DNA of 64,000 nt from Dasypus novemcinctus (GCF_030445035.2 NC_092216.1:10231405-10295404), one strand, 5' to 3'; positions 33,226 to 44,318 are shown, counted from the stretch's first letter. Translations and numbers: made by a program. Notes: generated from the letters alone by a model not told the origin.

Positions 33226-33719
33226 TGATATTTTATCCTGCTTGGTGTTCTGTGAGCATATTCACATCTCTTGCTAAGTTTTGGAAGTTCTCTGTCACTA
33301 TTTCTTTGACTAGTATATCTGACCCTTTCTCTCTTTTTTCTTTCTGGCACTCCCAAATGGATATATTGCTGCGCTTGATTGTGCCCCGTAGTTGTCTTAG
33401 ACTATATTCACTTTTAATATTTCTTCTTTCTTCTCAGTCTGACTCATTTCAAGTGTCTTCCCTTCAAGTTCACTTCTTCCAGCTCCAGTCTGCTCTTGAA
33501 ACCCTCCTGGACATTTTTCATTTCAGTTATTGAATTCTTTGACTCCAGCAGTTCTTTTTGATTCCTTTTAAAAATTTCTAGCTCCTTACTAAGACTCTCA
33601 TTTTACTCATTCATTCTTTACCTGATATCCTTTAGTTCTTTGTATTTTCCTCCATTCCTTGAGTATTTTTAAAGGCTTTGTTCAGTATGTTCATATTCAT
33701 GTTTTTTTGTTTGGCACTC
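33226..33719 (-). pseudogene. L1 (G) ORF1 fragment, minus orientation
   Basis: The reverse strand encodes ORF1p sequence again. The frame 33171-33356 begins MGVPERKKRERV with ELPKLSKRCEYAHRTPSR, parallel to the plus-strand segment at 32666. It meets the plus-strand L1 head to head at ~33225 and is then interrupted by the solo LTR. The bases gcactc at 33714-33719 are the left TSD. Confidence 0.68.
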
Positions 33720-34232
33720 TGCGGTCACCCCTCGGGCTGAAGTGTGGTTTGCTGGCCTGGCGGGGGAGCAGCCGCGGCAGGCCAAGCCACTGCCCCCATA
33801 ATAGGGTGGCTGGTCGGACTCACCGCCACCCCTGAAGGAAGCTCGGCATGGGCGCAGAGTGCCCTCGGGTCTCCCCTTCTTGGCAGCCATGCTTCCACGG
33901 CCGCCCCTCCTCCCGGATGGTGCCACACGATGCCTGTGGGGCAGCACCCTTCTTCTTCTTTCTCCCTGCGCAGGCGCAGGGCGGAAAATTCCAGTCTGCC
34001 CTTTTCCCCTTCCCCGACAGCAGCAACAGCCAGGCGTGGGCGGGAAACTCAAGTCTGCCCTCTACCCCAGCAACAGCAGCCACCAATCCCTAAACCCTAA
34101 CCCTTCCCCCGGCAACAGCAACAGCCAATCCCTAACCACCACCCCTCCCCCATCCAGTACCGCCCACTGACCTTTTGCCGGCAACCAATCAGAACAGGGC
34201 GTGGCTTCGACCAATCAACCTTCCCCAGCCCC

Positions 34233-34239
34233 TATAAAA
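34233..34239 (+). promoter_or_regulatory. LTR TATA box
   Basis: cctataaaac lies ~20 bp downstream of a CCAAT box (34211-34215). The arrangement is conserved in both LTR copies. It would start transcription near 34262. Confidence 0.65.
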
Positions 34240-34255
34240 CTGTTGCCTCTCCCTC

Positions 34256-34261
34256 AATAAA
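34256..34261 (+). terminator. LTR AATAAA signal
   Basis: The signal starts 17 bp after the TATA box and is followed by GT-rich 'gtggacttgcgtgtttacc'. Cleavage would fall near 34275, giving an R of only about 10-20 bp. Very short R regions with the signal in U3 are known for betaretroviruses. Confidence 0.6.
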
Positions 34262-34471
34262 GTGGACTTGCGTGTTTACCTTGTCTCCGCGGTAGTTCTT
34301 CTGCCGTGCGCCCTCCAGTCCTGAGAGCCCCCGACAAGGGCCTGGCCTCCCTTGTCCCCAGTTCATCGCCTGCTTCTCCAGGCGATCCCTTCGTCGCCGG
34401 CTTCGCCGGGCAACCCCTTCGTTGCCGGCTTCGCCGGGCGACCCCATCAGCCGAACCGCGCAACCCCTTGT

Positions 34472-34590
34472 GAGACCGATCCCTCGTCTGCTGCCGGACT
34501 GACCGCTCGTCCCAGGTGGGACCGACCCCTTGTCCCAAGCGGGACCGACCCCTCGTCCAGAGCTGGACCGACCCCTCATCTGCAGCCAGA
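34472..34590 (+). repeat. ~24-bp repeats in LTR U5
   Basis: Five imperfect copies of a 'gaccgaccc(c/t)tcgtc' unit lie in series in U5. The same array is present, inverted, at 300-420 in the other LTR. It is strongly CpG-rich. Confidence 0.8.
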
Positions 34591-34649
34591 CCCCACCTCT
34601 ACCGACCGAGCAAGCCGCCGCAGCACTCTTGTTGTACACTGCATATTTT

Positions 34650-37509
34650 AATATTTTAATATTTTTTAAAATTTTTATTTTTTAAATTTTATTTATTCAT
34701 TTAAAAAAATTACATAAAAAAATTTGAGGTCCCCATTAACCCCCAGCACCCCCCACCCCACCACTCCCCCCACAGTAACTCTCTCCCCCATCATCATGAC
34801 ACATCCATTGCATCTGGTGAATACATCTCTGGGCATTGCTGCACCCCATGGCCTGTGGTTCACACCACAGCCCACACTCTCCCATGTTCCATCCAGTGGG
34901 CCTTGGGAGGACATACAATGTCCGGCAATTGTCCCTGCAGCACCACTTGGGACAACTCCAAGTCCCGAAAATTCCTCCACATCTCATCTCTTCCTCCCAT
35001 TCCCCACACCCAGCAGCCATCATGGCCACTTGTTCCACACCAATGCCACAATTTCTCGAATATTAGCCACAATAGTTCATGAATAGAATATTATTAAGTC
35101 CACTCTAATCCTTACTGTATTCCTCCTTCCTGTGGACCTTGGCTTGGTTGTGTCCATTCCACATCTATGTCAAGAGGGGGCTTAGATTCCACATGGATAC
35201 TGGATGCAACCCTCCTGCTTTCAGTTGTAGGCACTCTAGGCTCCAAGTTGTGGTGGCTGACATTCTTCAACTCCATGTTAGCTGAGTGGGGTAAGTCCAA
35301 GAAATCAGAGTGTAGGAGCTGAAGTCTGTTGAGGCTCAGGGCCTGCCCATCATATTGTCAGTCCAGAGATTCAAATCTCCTAGATATATCTTAAACGCCA
35401 GCACCAACAACAATTCCAGTAAAGTAGCATGAAAGGCTTGTGAAAAGAGATCCCATCTGAGTCCAGCTCCATCATGCAGAAACACCAACTCCAAAGAAGG
35501 GCCAACTGACATGGTAGCGAACTCCATCTGCCATGACCATAGAACCTGTGGGTCTCTATAGTTCTCAAAAGAATCAGTACCTGGGGTTGTATCTACTTTA
35601 TCTGTCTCTGAGACTCTGCTCAGGTGTGCATAAGGGCAATCCTTCTGACAACCTCCAGACTCTTTTTTAGAGACTCATTTGTCCTTTCCATTTCCCCCTT
35701 ACTTTAGGTCAAAAGCATTTTTAACTCCTGTTATTATATGTAGACAGGGATATTCTGCTGGTCTGTGTTGAACCTTTAATTCAAGGACATTTTCTAGTTA
35801 CATCATCAGCTGGTACTTGGTAGTGATCCCTCAGTATCAGAAAGGCTCATCCCCGGGGTGTCATGTTCCATGTTGGGGGAGGGGGGGAGGCATTGCATTT
35901 ACATGCTGAATTTGGCTTTGAGACTGGCCACATTTGAGTAACACGGAGGCTGTCAGGAGGGAACTCTTAGGCACAGTGCTGCTCTAGGCCTTGTTCTTAT
36001 TTCAGATGTATAGGCTCACAAGCATAGTCATTAGTATCAGGGGGTCACTATTGGATCCTCATTCCTTCCTGTTCCTTACCGTTGCACCTGGGGGACTGCC
36101 GCAGCTCCCCTAGGGACCACGACAGAACCCCACCCCCTGGGCAGGAACCCAGTACCCCCCCGGCTGTTGTTGTTAATTGTTTCCACTATGAGTATATCCA
36201 AACATTTCTATGCACCCAGGACACATGGCCTGTTTAACTCCCTGTCAACCATATGTCCCCTGTCAATACCATCCCCTACCAGTATTCCTCCACTGCCATT
36301 GTTGAACCACTCTGTGATCCAAAACCTCCTGAAAAGTGAAGCCCAATATAATGCCAGGTTCCCTTGATATAAAATGGAATATAGCCATGAGTTTAAAGAT
36401 TAGATATAGAATACATATTGATTTGGAAAAATTCTACATCCAATCTTTTTCTTTTCTTTTTTCCTAATTATTGAGCTTCTCTTCACAAGCACCTTAGATC
36501 ACAGTAATTCATATATACAGTATACAGTACTCCCACATATCCATTTTAAAACCTTTTCCCTTCCACAGTGGTAATCTTTTAATTTATTCATATCATATTT
36601 ACTGAAACTGATGTACAGATATTGAGACAATAGCTTTCAAACAAGGTGACATTTGTGTTTACATTGTGGTTTATACTTTAGGCTATACAGTTTTCTAAAT
36701 TTTTTAGTTATCCTATGTTTTACCTTATGGTTTACATTATTAGTCTGTCACCCCCTATATGTTTTTGGTGTAATATTACATGTTTTATATCCATTCTTGT
36801 GTGCTCTTGTGAAACACTTCTTTTGCCCTCAGTTACTTTGGTTCCATCTATTCAATATCTAATTCCCCCTCCCCTTGGAGCCCACAGTGAGAGCCAATCT
36901 TCATTTCTTGAGGAGCCATGCAAGGAGACACTTGCAACAGTGTTGAGGGCTTGAATTGCTCAACTGCCCTAATGTCCTGGGAGCCACCATTTCTCTTGAG
37001 AGTTACAGTTCCCTCTATTTGATGGCATTAGTCCTCTCCAGGTTGTGGGTCTACCTTCACTCTCATTATATGGGTCTCTACCCAATGGTATAACCCACTC
37101 TGGCAAAATGAGCATTCACATATTCCCTAGGAGTCTGTCCTGCATCAGATTATCCCCTTTGAGTATCTTAAACAGGTAACTTTCCTAATTATATTTTGAA
37201 AAGTTTTTCTCAGCATTATACTCTCAACCAACACCTGACAATCTCCTATGTTTGTGTGTTGCTCCACCCTCCCCCCAATTTCTTGGGCAATATTACCCAT
37301 CCACCCATCCCTAGACCCCGTCAAACTCCTAAAACACCACCCAAAGGTAACCCTATGCCCCTATTTTATCCCTTCCTTGTACACACACTTACCTCCAACT
37401 TATCATAGATTTCACTCATGTAGATGTCAGCTTACATCCTTGCTCTACCCGCCCAATTTCCTGTAAGCCTATCTTCCAGTCTCTATCTCTCTGAGGCAGC
37501 TTGCTTATT
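34650..37509 (-). mobile_element. L1 (F) long 3'UTR
   Basis: From an AT-rich end to the ORF2 stop at 37510 lies ~2.86 kb without coding sequence. The first part (34.7-36.1 kb) is C-rich with the landmarks 'gacaactccaagtcccgaaa' and 'gagggggcttagattccac'. A second part begins near 36430 with similar features in the same order: an acatc-rich start, 'ttacattgtggtttatactt', then 'gagcccacagtgagagcc'. It is far longer than the human L1 3'UTR. Short open frames are not genes. Confidence 0.75.
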
Positions 37510-40500
37510 TCATATCATTGAGGTCATGTAGTATTTGTCCTTCAATGACTGGGTTGTTTCACTCAACATAAGGTTCTCAAGATTCATCCATGTTATCACG
37601 TGTGTTTGTAATGTATTTGTTCTTAAAGCTGAGTAGTATTCCATTGTATGTATATACCACATTTTATTGATTCACTCATCTGTTGATGGGCATTTGGGTT
37701 GATTCCAGCTTTTGGTGATAGTGAACAATGCTGCTATGAACATTGGTGTGCACATATCAGTTTGTGTCCCTGCCTTCAGTTCTGCTTGGTATATACCCAG
37801 CGGTGGAATTGCTGGGTCATATGGCAAATCTATGGTTAGTTTTTTGAGACACCACCAAACTGTCCTCCAGAATGGTTGGATCCTTCTGCATTCCCACCAG
37901 CAGTGGATGAGTATTCCCATTTCTTCACATCCTCTCTAGCAATTATATTCTTCTGTTTTTTTCATAGCTGCCAATCTTATGGGAGTAAGAAGATATCTCA
38001 TTGTAGTTTTGATTTGCATTTCCCTGATAGTTAAAGATTTGGAGCATTTTTTCATGTGCTCTTTAGCCATTTGTATTTCTTCCTAGGAGAAGTGTCTGTT
38101 TAAATCTTTTCCCCATTTTTAAAATGGGCTGTTTATCTTTTTATTTTCAAGATATAGGAGTTTTTTATATATGCAAGTTATAAATCTCTTATCGGATATA
38201 TGGTTGCCAAATATTTTCTCCCATTCTGTAGGTTCCCTTTTTACTTTCTTGATGAACTCCTTTGAGGTGCAGAAGGCTTTAATTTTGAGGAAGTCCCATT
38301 TATCTATTTGTTCTTTTGCTGCTCGTGCTTTTGTTGTGATGTTCATGAAGCCATTTCCTATTACAAGGTCTTGTAGATGTTTCCCTACACTGCTTTCCAA
38401 GGTCTTTATGGTCTTGGCTCTTATATTCAGGTCTTTGATCAATCTTGAGTTGATCTTTGTAGAAGGTGTGAGATGGTAATCCTCTCTCATTATTCTACAT
38501 ATGGATATCCATATCTCCAGGCACCATTTGTTGAATAGGCCATTCTCTCCCAGTTGAGAGGGTTTGGTGGCTTTATCGAATATTATATGGCTATATATAT
38601 GAGGTTCTATATCAGAACTTTTGATTCGATTCCATTGTTCTGTGTGTCTGTCCTTATGTCAATACCATGCTGTTTTCACTACTGCAGCTTTGTAGTAAAT
38701 TTTGAAGTCTGGTAGTGTGATTCCTCCAATTTTGTTTTTCTTTTTCAATATGTCTTTGGCTATTAGGGGCCTGTTTCCTTTCCAAATAAATTTCATAGTT
38801 AGTTTTTCTAGTTCCTTAAAGAAGGATGGGCTGAATTTTATTGGGATTGCATTGAATGTGCAGATCAGTTTTGGTAGGATAGACATCTTACTAATATTTA
38901 TTCTTCCTATCCATGAACAGGAAATATTCTTCCATTTATTTAGGTCTTCTTTGATTTCCTTGAACAGTCTTGTATAGTTCTCGGTGTATACGTTTTTTAC
39001 ATCTTTAGTTAAATATATTCCTAAATATTTGATTTTTTAATTTACTATTGTGAATGGTATTTGTTTCTTCATTTCCTCTGATCTTGCTCATTATTGGTGT
39101 ACAGAAATGCTACTGATTTTTGTGCATTGATCTTATAACTTGCAACGTTACTAAACTTTGTTGTAGACCTCTCAGGGTTTTCTATGTATAGGATCATGCC
39201 ACCTGCAAATAATGAAATTTTGACTCCTTCCTTCCAATTTGAATGCCTTTTATATCTGATTCTTGCCTCAGTGCTCAAGCAAATACTTCTAAGACAATGT
39301 TAAATAGAAGGGGAGACAGTGGGCATTCTTGTCTTGTTCCTGACTTTAGAGGGAAGGATTTTAGGATTTCTCTATTGTAAACAATTTTGGCTGTGTGTTT
39401 TTCATATATACTCTTTATCATGTTCAAAAAATTTCCTTATATTCCAATTTTTTGCAGTGTTTTTATCAAGAAAGGGTGTTGTATTTATCACATGCATTTT
39501 CTTCATCTATAGATACAATCATGTGATTTTTTCCCTTCAATCCGTTTATATGGTGTATTACATTGATTGATTTTCTTATGTTGAACCATCTTTGCATACC
39601 TGGAATGAATCACACTTGGTCATGGGGTATAGTTCGTTTAATGTGTTGTTGAATACGATTAGCAAGTATTTTGTTAAGTATTTTTGCTCCTGGGTTCATT
39701 AGAGAAATTGGTCTGTAATCTTCCTTTCTTGTGGTGTCTTTGTTTGGTTTTGGTACTAGGGTAAAGCTGGCATCATAGAATGAGTTAGGCAATGTTCCTT
39801 CTGTTTTGATTTTTTGGAAGAGATTCAGCAGGATTGGTGTTAGTTCTTTCCAGAATGTTTTGTAGAATTCACCTGTGAAGCCGTCTAACCCTGGGCTCTT
39901 CTTAATTGGGAGGTTTTTAATGACTGATTCTATCTCTTTACTCGTGATTGGTTTGTTGAGATCTTCAATTTCTTCTTTTGTCAATATAGGCTGTTTATGT
40001 GTTTCTAGGAATTTGTCCATTTCCTCAGAATTGTTTTTGTTGGAATATAGTTTTTCAAAGTATCCTCTTATGATAGTCTTTATTTCTGTGGGGTCAGTGG
40101 TGATATCTCCTTTCTCATTTTTTATTTTATGTATTTGCATCTTCTCTCTTTTTTTCTTTGTTAGTCTCGCAAAAGGTTTGTCAATTTTATTGATCTTCTC
40201 AAAAAACCAGCTCTTGGTCTTTTTTATCCTTTCAAGTGCTTTCTTATTTCCTATTTCATTTAGTTCTGCTCTTATCTTTGTTATTTCCTTCCTTCTTCTT
40301 CCTGTGGGATTACTTTCTTGTTTTTTTTCTAATTCCTCCAAATGTGCAGTTAGTTCTTCAATTTTTGCTCTTTCTTCTTTTTGGATGTATGAATTTATGG
40401 CTATAAATTTCCCTCTCAGTACTGTTTTTGCTGCATCCCATAAATTTTGGTATGTTGTGTTATCATAATCATTTGTTTCAAGGTAGTCATTGATTTCTTT

Positions 40501-41278
40501 TGAGATTTCCTCCTTGACTCACTGTTTTTCTAGAGTGTGCTGTTTAATTTCCATATCTTGTTGTGAAATCTGGGCGTCTGGTCCTTGCAGATTTCCAGCT
40601 TCACTCCATTGTGGTCAGAGATATTATTTTGTATGATTTTGATCTTTCTGAATTCATTAAGTCTTTCTTTGAGGCCTAGCATATGGTCTATCTTGGAAAA
40701 TGATCCATGTGCACTTGAGAAAAATGTATATCCTGCTGTGTTTGGGTGTAATGATCTGTATATGTCTATTAGATCCAGCTCCTCTAATACACTGTTCAGA
40801 TATTTTGTTTCTTAGTGATTCTCTTTTGAGATGTTCTGTCCAGAGTTGACAGTGGTGTATTAAAACCCCCCACTATAATTGTAGATGCATCTATTGTTTC
40901 ACTTAGTTTTTCCAGCGTTTGCCTCATGTATTTAGAGGTGCCCTTGTTAGGAGCATAAATATTTATGATTGTTTGTTCTTCTTGAGAGATTGTCCCTTTC
41001 ACTAATATGTAGTATCCTTCTTTGTGTCTCACAATTGTTTCACATTTAAAGTCTATTTTGTCTGATATTAATATAGCTACTCCTGCCTTTTTTTGGTTAT
41101 GGTTTGCTTGTAAAATTGTTTTCCAACCATTCACTTTCAGCCTCCATGAATCTCTGGGTCTAAGTTGTGTCTCTTGTAGACAGCATATAGATGGGTCATA
41201 TTTGCTTATCCAATGTCCCAGTCTGAATCTTTTGATATTCAGTGTTATTACTTTCAAGGAATTATTTATGTTAGCCAT
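37510..41278 (-). pseudogene. L1 (F) ORF2, nearly full-length but broken and catalytically altered
   Basis: ORF2p would be the L1 endonuclease/reverse transcriptase. The start ATG is at 41276-41278 (MANINNSLKVITLNIK) and the stop is at 37510 after ...KYYMTSMI. The span is 3769 bp, close to the 1275 codons of human ORF2. Pieces in order: endonuclease (40796-41278) with QETQL and NIYAPN, RT (39610-40341) with KSPGLDGF and [10 protein letters not shown] active site (39069-39278), [10 protein letters not shown] (38659-38886), TKINSRLIKDLNI (38119-38490) and the C-terminal HCWWECRR / FIAALFTI (37672-37920). Six frame pieces mean several frameshifts. In addition, the endonuclease GDFN motif reads GGFN and the RT FADD motif reads FAGG, so both activities would be lost. 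It lies 96 bp downstream of ORF1. Confidence 0.93.
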
Positions 41279-41374
41279 ATTTTGATTGGACTTGTGTTTG
41301 TCATATTTTGTTTGTTTGTTTTTCTTCTATTTTTGTCTTTTTTGTTGCTCTTACACTCTCCTCCAACTCTCTCT

Positions 41375-42268
41375 TTACTGTGTTTTCCTTTCTTCCTGCA
41401 GAACTCCCTTTAGAATTTCTTGAAGGGGAGGTTTCTTGTTGGCATATTCTTTCAATTTCTGTTTGTCTGTGAATATTTTGAACTCTCCATCATTTTTGAA
41501 TGGTGGTTTAGCTGGATAGAGTGTTCTCGGTTGGAAATTTTTTTCTTTTATTTCCTTGACTATATCATACCACTGCCTTCTTGTCTCCATGGTTTCAGAT
41601 GAGAAACCAGCACTTAATCTTATGGAGCTTCCCTTGTATGTGATGGTTTTCTTTTCTCTTGCTGCTTTTAGAATTTTCTCTTTGTCTTGAGTGTTGGATA
41701 ATTTGACAAGTATATGTCTTGGGGTGGGCCTGTTGGGGTTTATGATGTTTGGGGTGCGTTGTACTTCTTGGATATGTACATCTGTCTCTTTCAGTAGATT
41801 TGGGAAGTTTTCAGCCATTATTTCCTGCAACACACCTTCTGACCCCTTTCCCTTCTCTTCTCCTTCTGGGATGCCTAAAATATGTATGTTTGTGCATTTT
41901 GCATTGTCATTCAGGTCCCTAAGTCCTAGCTGTATTTTTTCTCTCTTTTTATCCATCAATTCTACTATCTGTTTGATTTCTGATGTACTGTCTTCCACAT
42001 TGCTAATTCTCTGCTCTGCCTCTTTTAATCTGCTGCTATTCGCTGCGAGTGTATTTTTGATTTCTTGAACTGTGGCGTTCATTCCCATATTATCTGTTAT
42101 CTTTTTCTGTATGTCTGCAATTTTTCCTCCAAGTGTAGTCTTCATATTGTTAACCTCTTCCTTTACTTCATTAAATTTGTCTGTGATGTATGTTCTGAGA
42201 TCTTTAATTACTTGTGTGAAGTTCTGCTCCCCTTCCTGGTTTTTAGTTTGTTCATTGGATTCAGCCAT
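41375..42268 (-). CDS. L1 (F) ORF1p, intact 297-residue open frame
   Basis: ORF1p binds L1 RNA as a trimer and acts as a nucleic-acid chaperone in the cytoplasmic L1 particle. The frame is uninterrupted from ATG (42266-42268) to stop. Residues ~15-115 are heptad-rich coiled coil. NIHILGIPEG (127-136) starts the RRM-like domain and TPRHILVKLSN (182-192) its end. The C-terminal domain contains ITYKGSSIRLSAGFSSET (209-226) and KEKNFQPRTLYPAK (241-254). It is shorter than human ORF1p (338 aa), mostly in the N-terminal/coiled-coil part. The start has A at -3 and G at +4, a strong Kozak context. Upstream lies the L1 leader; ORF2 follows after 96 bp and is dead. It is the only family-length TE reading frame intact here. 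Expression is not implied. Confidence 0.9.
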   Translation of the reverse strand: MAESNEQTKNQEGEQNFTQVIKDLRTYITDKFNEVKEEVNNMKTTLGGKIADIQKKITDNMGMNATVQEIKNTLAANSSRLKEAEQRISNVEDSTSEIKQIVELMDKKREKIQLGLRDLNDNAKCTNIHILGIPEGEEKGKGSEGVLQEIMAENFPNLLKETDVHIQEVQRTPNIINPNRPTPRHILVKLSNTQDKEKILKAAREKKTITYKGSSIRLSAGFSSETMETRRQWYDIVKEIKEKNFQPRTLYPAKPPFKNDGEFKIFTDKQKLKEYANKKPPLQEILKGVLQEERKTQ

Positions 42269-44318
42269 GTTTTCTTAATTACTGGTTTGGTTTGTAGATT
42301 TTTGTTGCTGTCTGGTCATCATTTTGTCTTGATGGGTTTAATCAGTTCCTTAGCTTCTTTGTCTAGTCTTTGGGATTAATTAGCTGTTTTTTTTTTGTGT
42401 AAGTGTTATATCTTCTCTTTGTCACTTTGTTCTTCTTATTCTAATTTCTTCTTGCTGGCTTAGTTCAGTTTGAAGGAAAGTATTAGGGCCAAGGAAAGGC
42501 AATTGTGTAAGAAAGGAAAATGTTTAAAGTAGTATTGGTAATAAATGTTAGCAGAGCAACAATATGAGGTCTGGGAGAAAGGATATTAGATTCATGTAAA
42601 TTGTGTAGAGTTATAGCAGTAAGTCGAGTACCTATAATGAGGTAGTTGTCTGCATATGGGAAGAATATGGTATGAATTAAAAAGCTAGTGTTTTTGTGAG
42701 AGAGGGAAAGAGAAAAGAAAGGGAATAGTTTCAAGAGTGGATAAAAGACAGAAAACACATCAAAGGTATTAGAAATTAAGAGTTAGATGGTTTGGGGGTC
42801 AAAGAAAGAGGTGGATATAGGAGAGACAGTACAAGGTTGGTGATATCAAGATGTGGGGGAAAGGGGATAGTGTAGGTAGCCAAAATCAATTCACACAGAA
42901 ATGAGGCAACAGAGCAAGAGGAAACCCAGCAAATGTGATGTGTTCCCTGCAGCACCTATTGTATAATTAAGATAAAACAAAATAAGAAGAAAATGAGGGA
43001 CAAGAGAAAAGAGAGAAAAGAAAAGAGAGAAGAAAGAATGAAAAAGGGGTGGTGGGTAAAGAAAAGGGAGTGGAACAAGTAAGGAAAGGAAAAGAAGATA
43101 TGGAACACCAACAACAGCAACAACAAAAAATCCCTAAATAAATGAAAAAAAAAAAAGACCTTGGGGGATACAATTGGAGAAAAAACTAGCAAATAATGCA
43201 ATATTAGCAACCAAGACAGTAAAAAATACAAAATACAAAATACAAAATAAAAATTAAAATAAAAAAACCCACAAATGTTGAGGGCTAGGACAATCAAGGA
43301 CCTCAGATAGGCCTCAGGGTGTGGTGGATTCAGGGATGGAAAGTCTGTGATATTGCAGAATCAAGAAGTGTGAGTCTCTGGGCTGTGGGCCACCAGGGTT
43401 TAGGGGACACAGACCTGGCAACCTCAAATCTGGTTAACAGGGAGCCTGGGAGCACCGCAGTGCAACACAGCCTTCAGGGATCCCCACAACTGGTGACAGC
43501 CCTATGGGAGAGGTCACATCTGCAAACTCTGACCTATGTGTCTGAAACCCACAATTCCCCCCCTCTCTAGGGTCTCTTCTGTGGCTGTATCACCAATTTG
43601 ACTTCAGGACACCTCCCGCCCTGCAAGTCCCTGAAACAGCCAGTTGGGGGGGCCTCCATATTTCAGCCAATTTAAGGACACTGCAGATCTGCAGCCAGGC
43701 CTAGGGGGTGGGGCTATCACCAGAAATGCTGTATCAGTGTCTGAAACCCAAAATCCCATGCCTTGCAAAACTTTCCCCTAATTGGCTTCCAGATGCCTCC
43801 CACCCTGCAATCCCCCAAAATAGCCTCCTGGTGACATCTCTTTCCTGTGAGTGATTTAAGGCCACTGCAGATCAGCAGCCGGCCTTGGGGGCAGGGCTCT
43901 AGCTGGAAGCACTATTATTCGTGTCAGAAATAAAAAATTCCCTGCCTCACAAAAAACTCCCATCTGTCTCACCAAATCGGTTTATGAAGGCCTCCTGCCC
44001 TATTATCCCCTTAATAGTCTGCTCAGGGCTTATGAATTCCCCAGCACTGCAGAGCCTCCAGGAATCGCTGCTGCAGTGCCAATGCTGCAGTTCTGCCCAC
44101 CCCAAGGGGGAGTGTCCTGCACACAGCCCCCAATTCCATGTAAGAGAGCCTCAATTTTATCTTTTACATGAATTTTCTCTGTTACCTTCCCATGAAATCA
44201 ATGTCCAGACACCTCCTGCCCTGCAAAATCCCAAAACAGCCTGGTCCTGAAGAATTTCTAACGCTGCCTAGCCACTTCTTTGCAGGAGAGACTATCAGGT
44301 GCACTCACTCAACCCTTA
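42269..44318 (-). mobile_element. L1 (F) 5'UTR
   Basis: The leader runs from the ORF1 start to about 44318. It includes a T-rich part, an A-rich part on the plus strand (42690-43270), and a GC-richer part with tandem units. Candidate TSDs are ttaatatttt near 34645 and 44317, giving a ~9.7-kb full-length L1. Small open frames here (up to 113 codons) are not L1 proteins. Confidence 0.72.
43600..44290 (-). repeat. Four ~185-220-bp monomers in the L1 F 5'UTR
   Basis: 'cctcccgccctgcaa' at about 43611 recurs as 'cctcccaccctgcaa' (~43797), 'cctcctgccctatta' (~43990) and 'cctcctgccctgcaa' (~44211). Each is followed by 'ccc..aaacagcc' and, in three, 'cactgcagat' or 'gcactgcaga'. 'ggcctagggggtggggct' and 'ggccttgggggcagggct' mark the same position in two units. 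Different sequence from the L1 C monomers. Confidence 0.8.

Larger units (their letters stand above)
33720..34622 (+). mobile_element. Solo LTR, class II-like endogenous retrovirus, copy 2
   Basis: A 903-bp unit runs from TGCGGTCACC to ...GCCGCCGCA, with a 6-bp TSD gcactc at 33714-33719 and 34623-34628. It contains CCAAT boxes (ccaatca at 34185 and 34211), TATA at 34233, AATAAA at 34256, and a U5 of about 350 bp with repeats. The outer ~170 bp is almost identical to copy 1 in inverse orientation, so the family was active recently. It has one 59-bp U3 unit and two 28-bp U5 units (34383-34410, 34411-34438), against two and one in copy 1. The 118- to 135-codon open frames in it are compositional. 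Confidence 0.88.

Noticed and set aside
34232-34651. Open frames of 94-135 codons on both strands, rich in Arg, Gly and Pro
   Set aside because: They lie in the CpG-rich U5 of a solo LTR, follow its repeats and have no family resemblance. Low stop density comes from base composition.
39875-40468. 197-codon plus-strand frame, Ser/Phe/Leu-rich
   Set aside because: It is the exact antisense of L1 F ORF2 RT. Similar antisense frames occur at 61417 and 19010.
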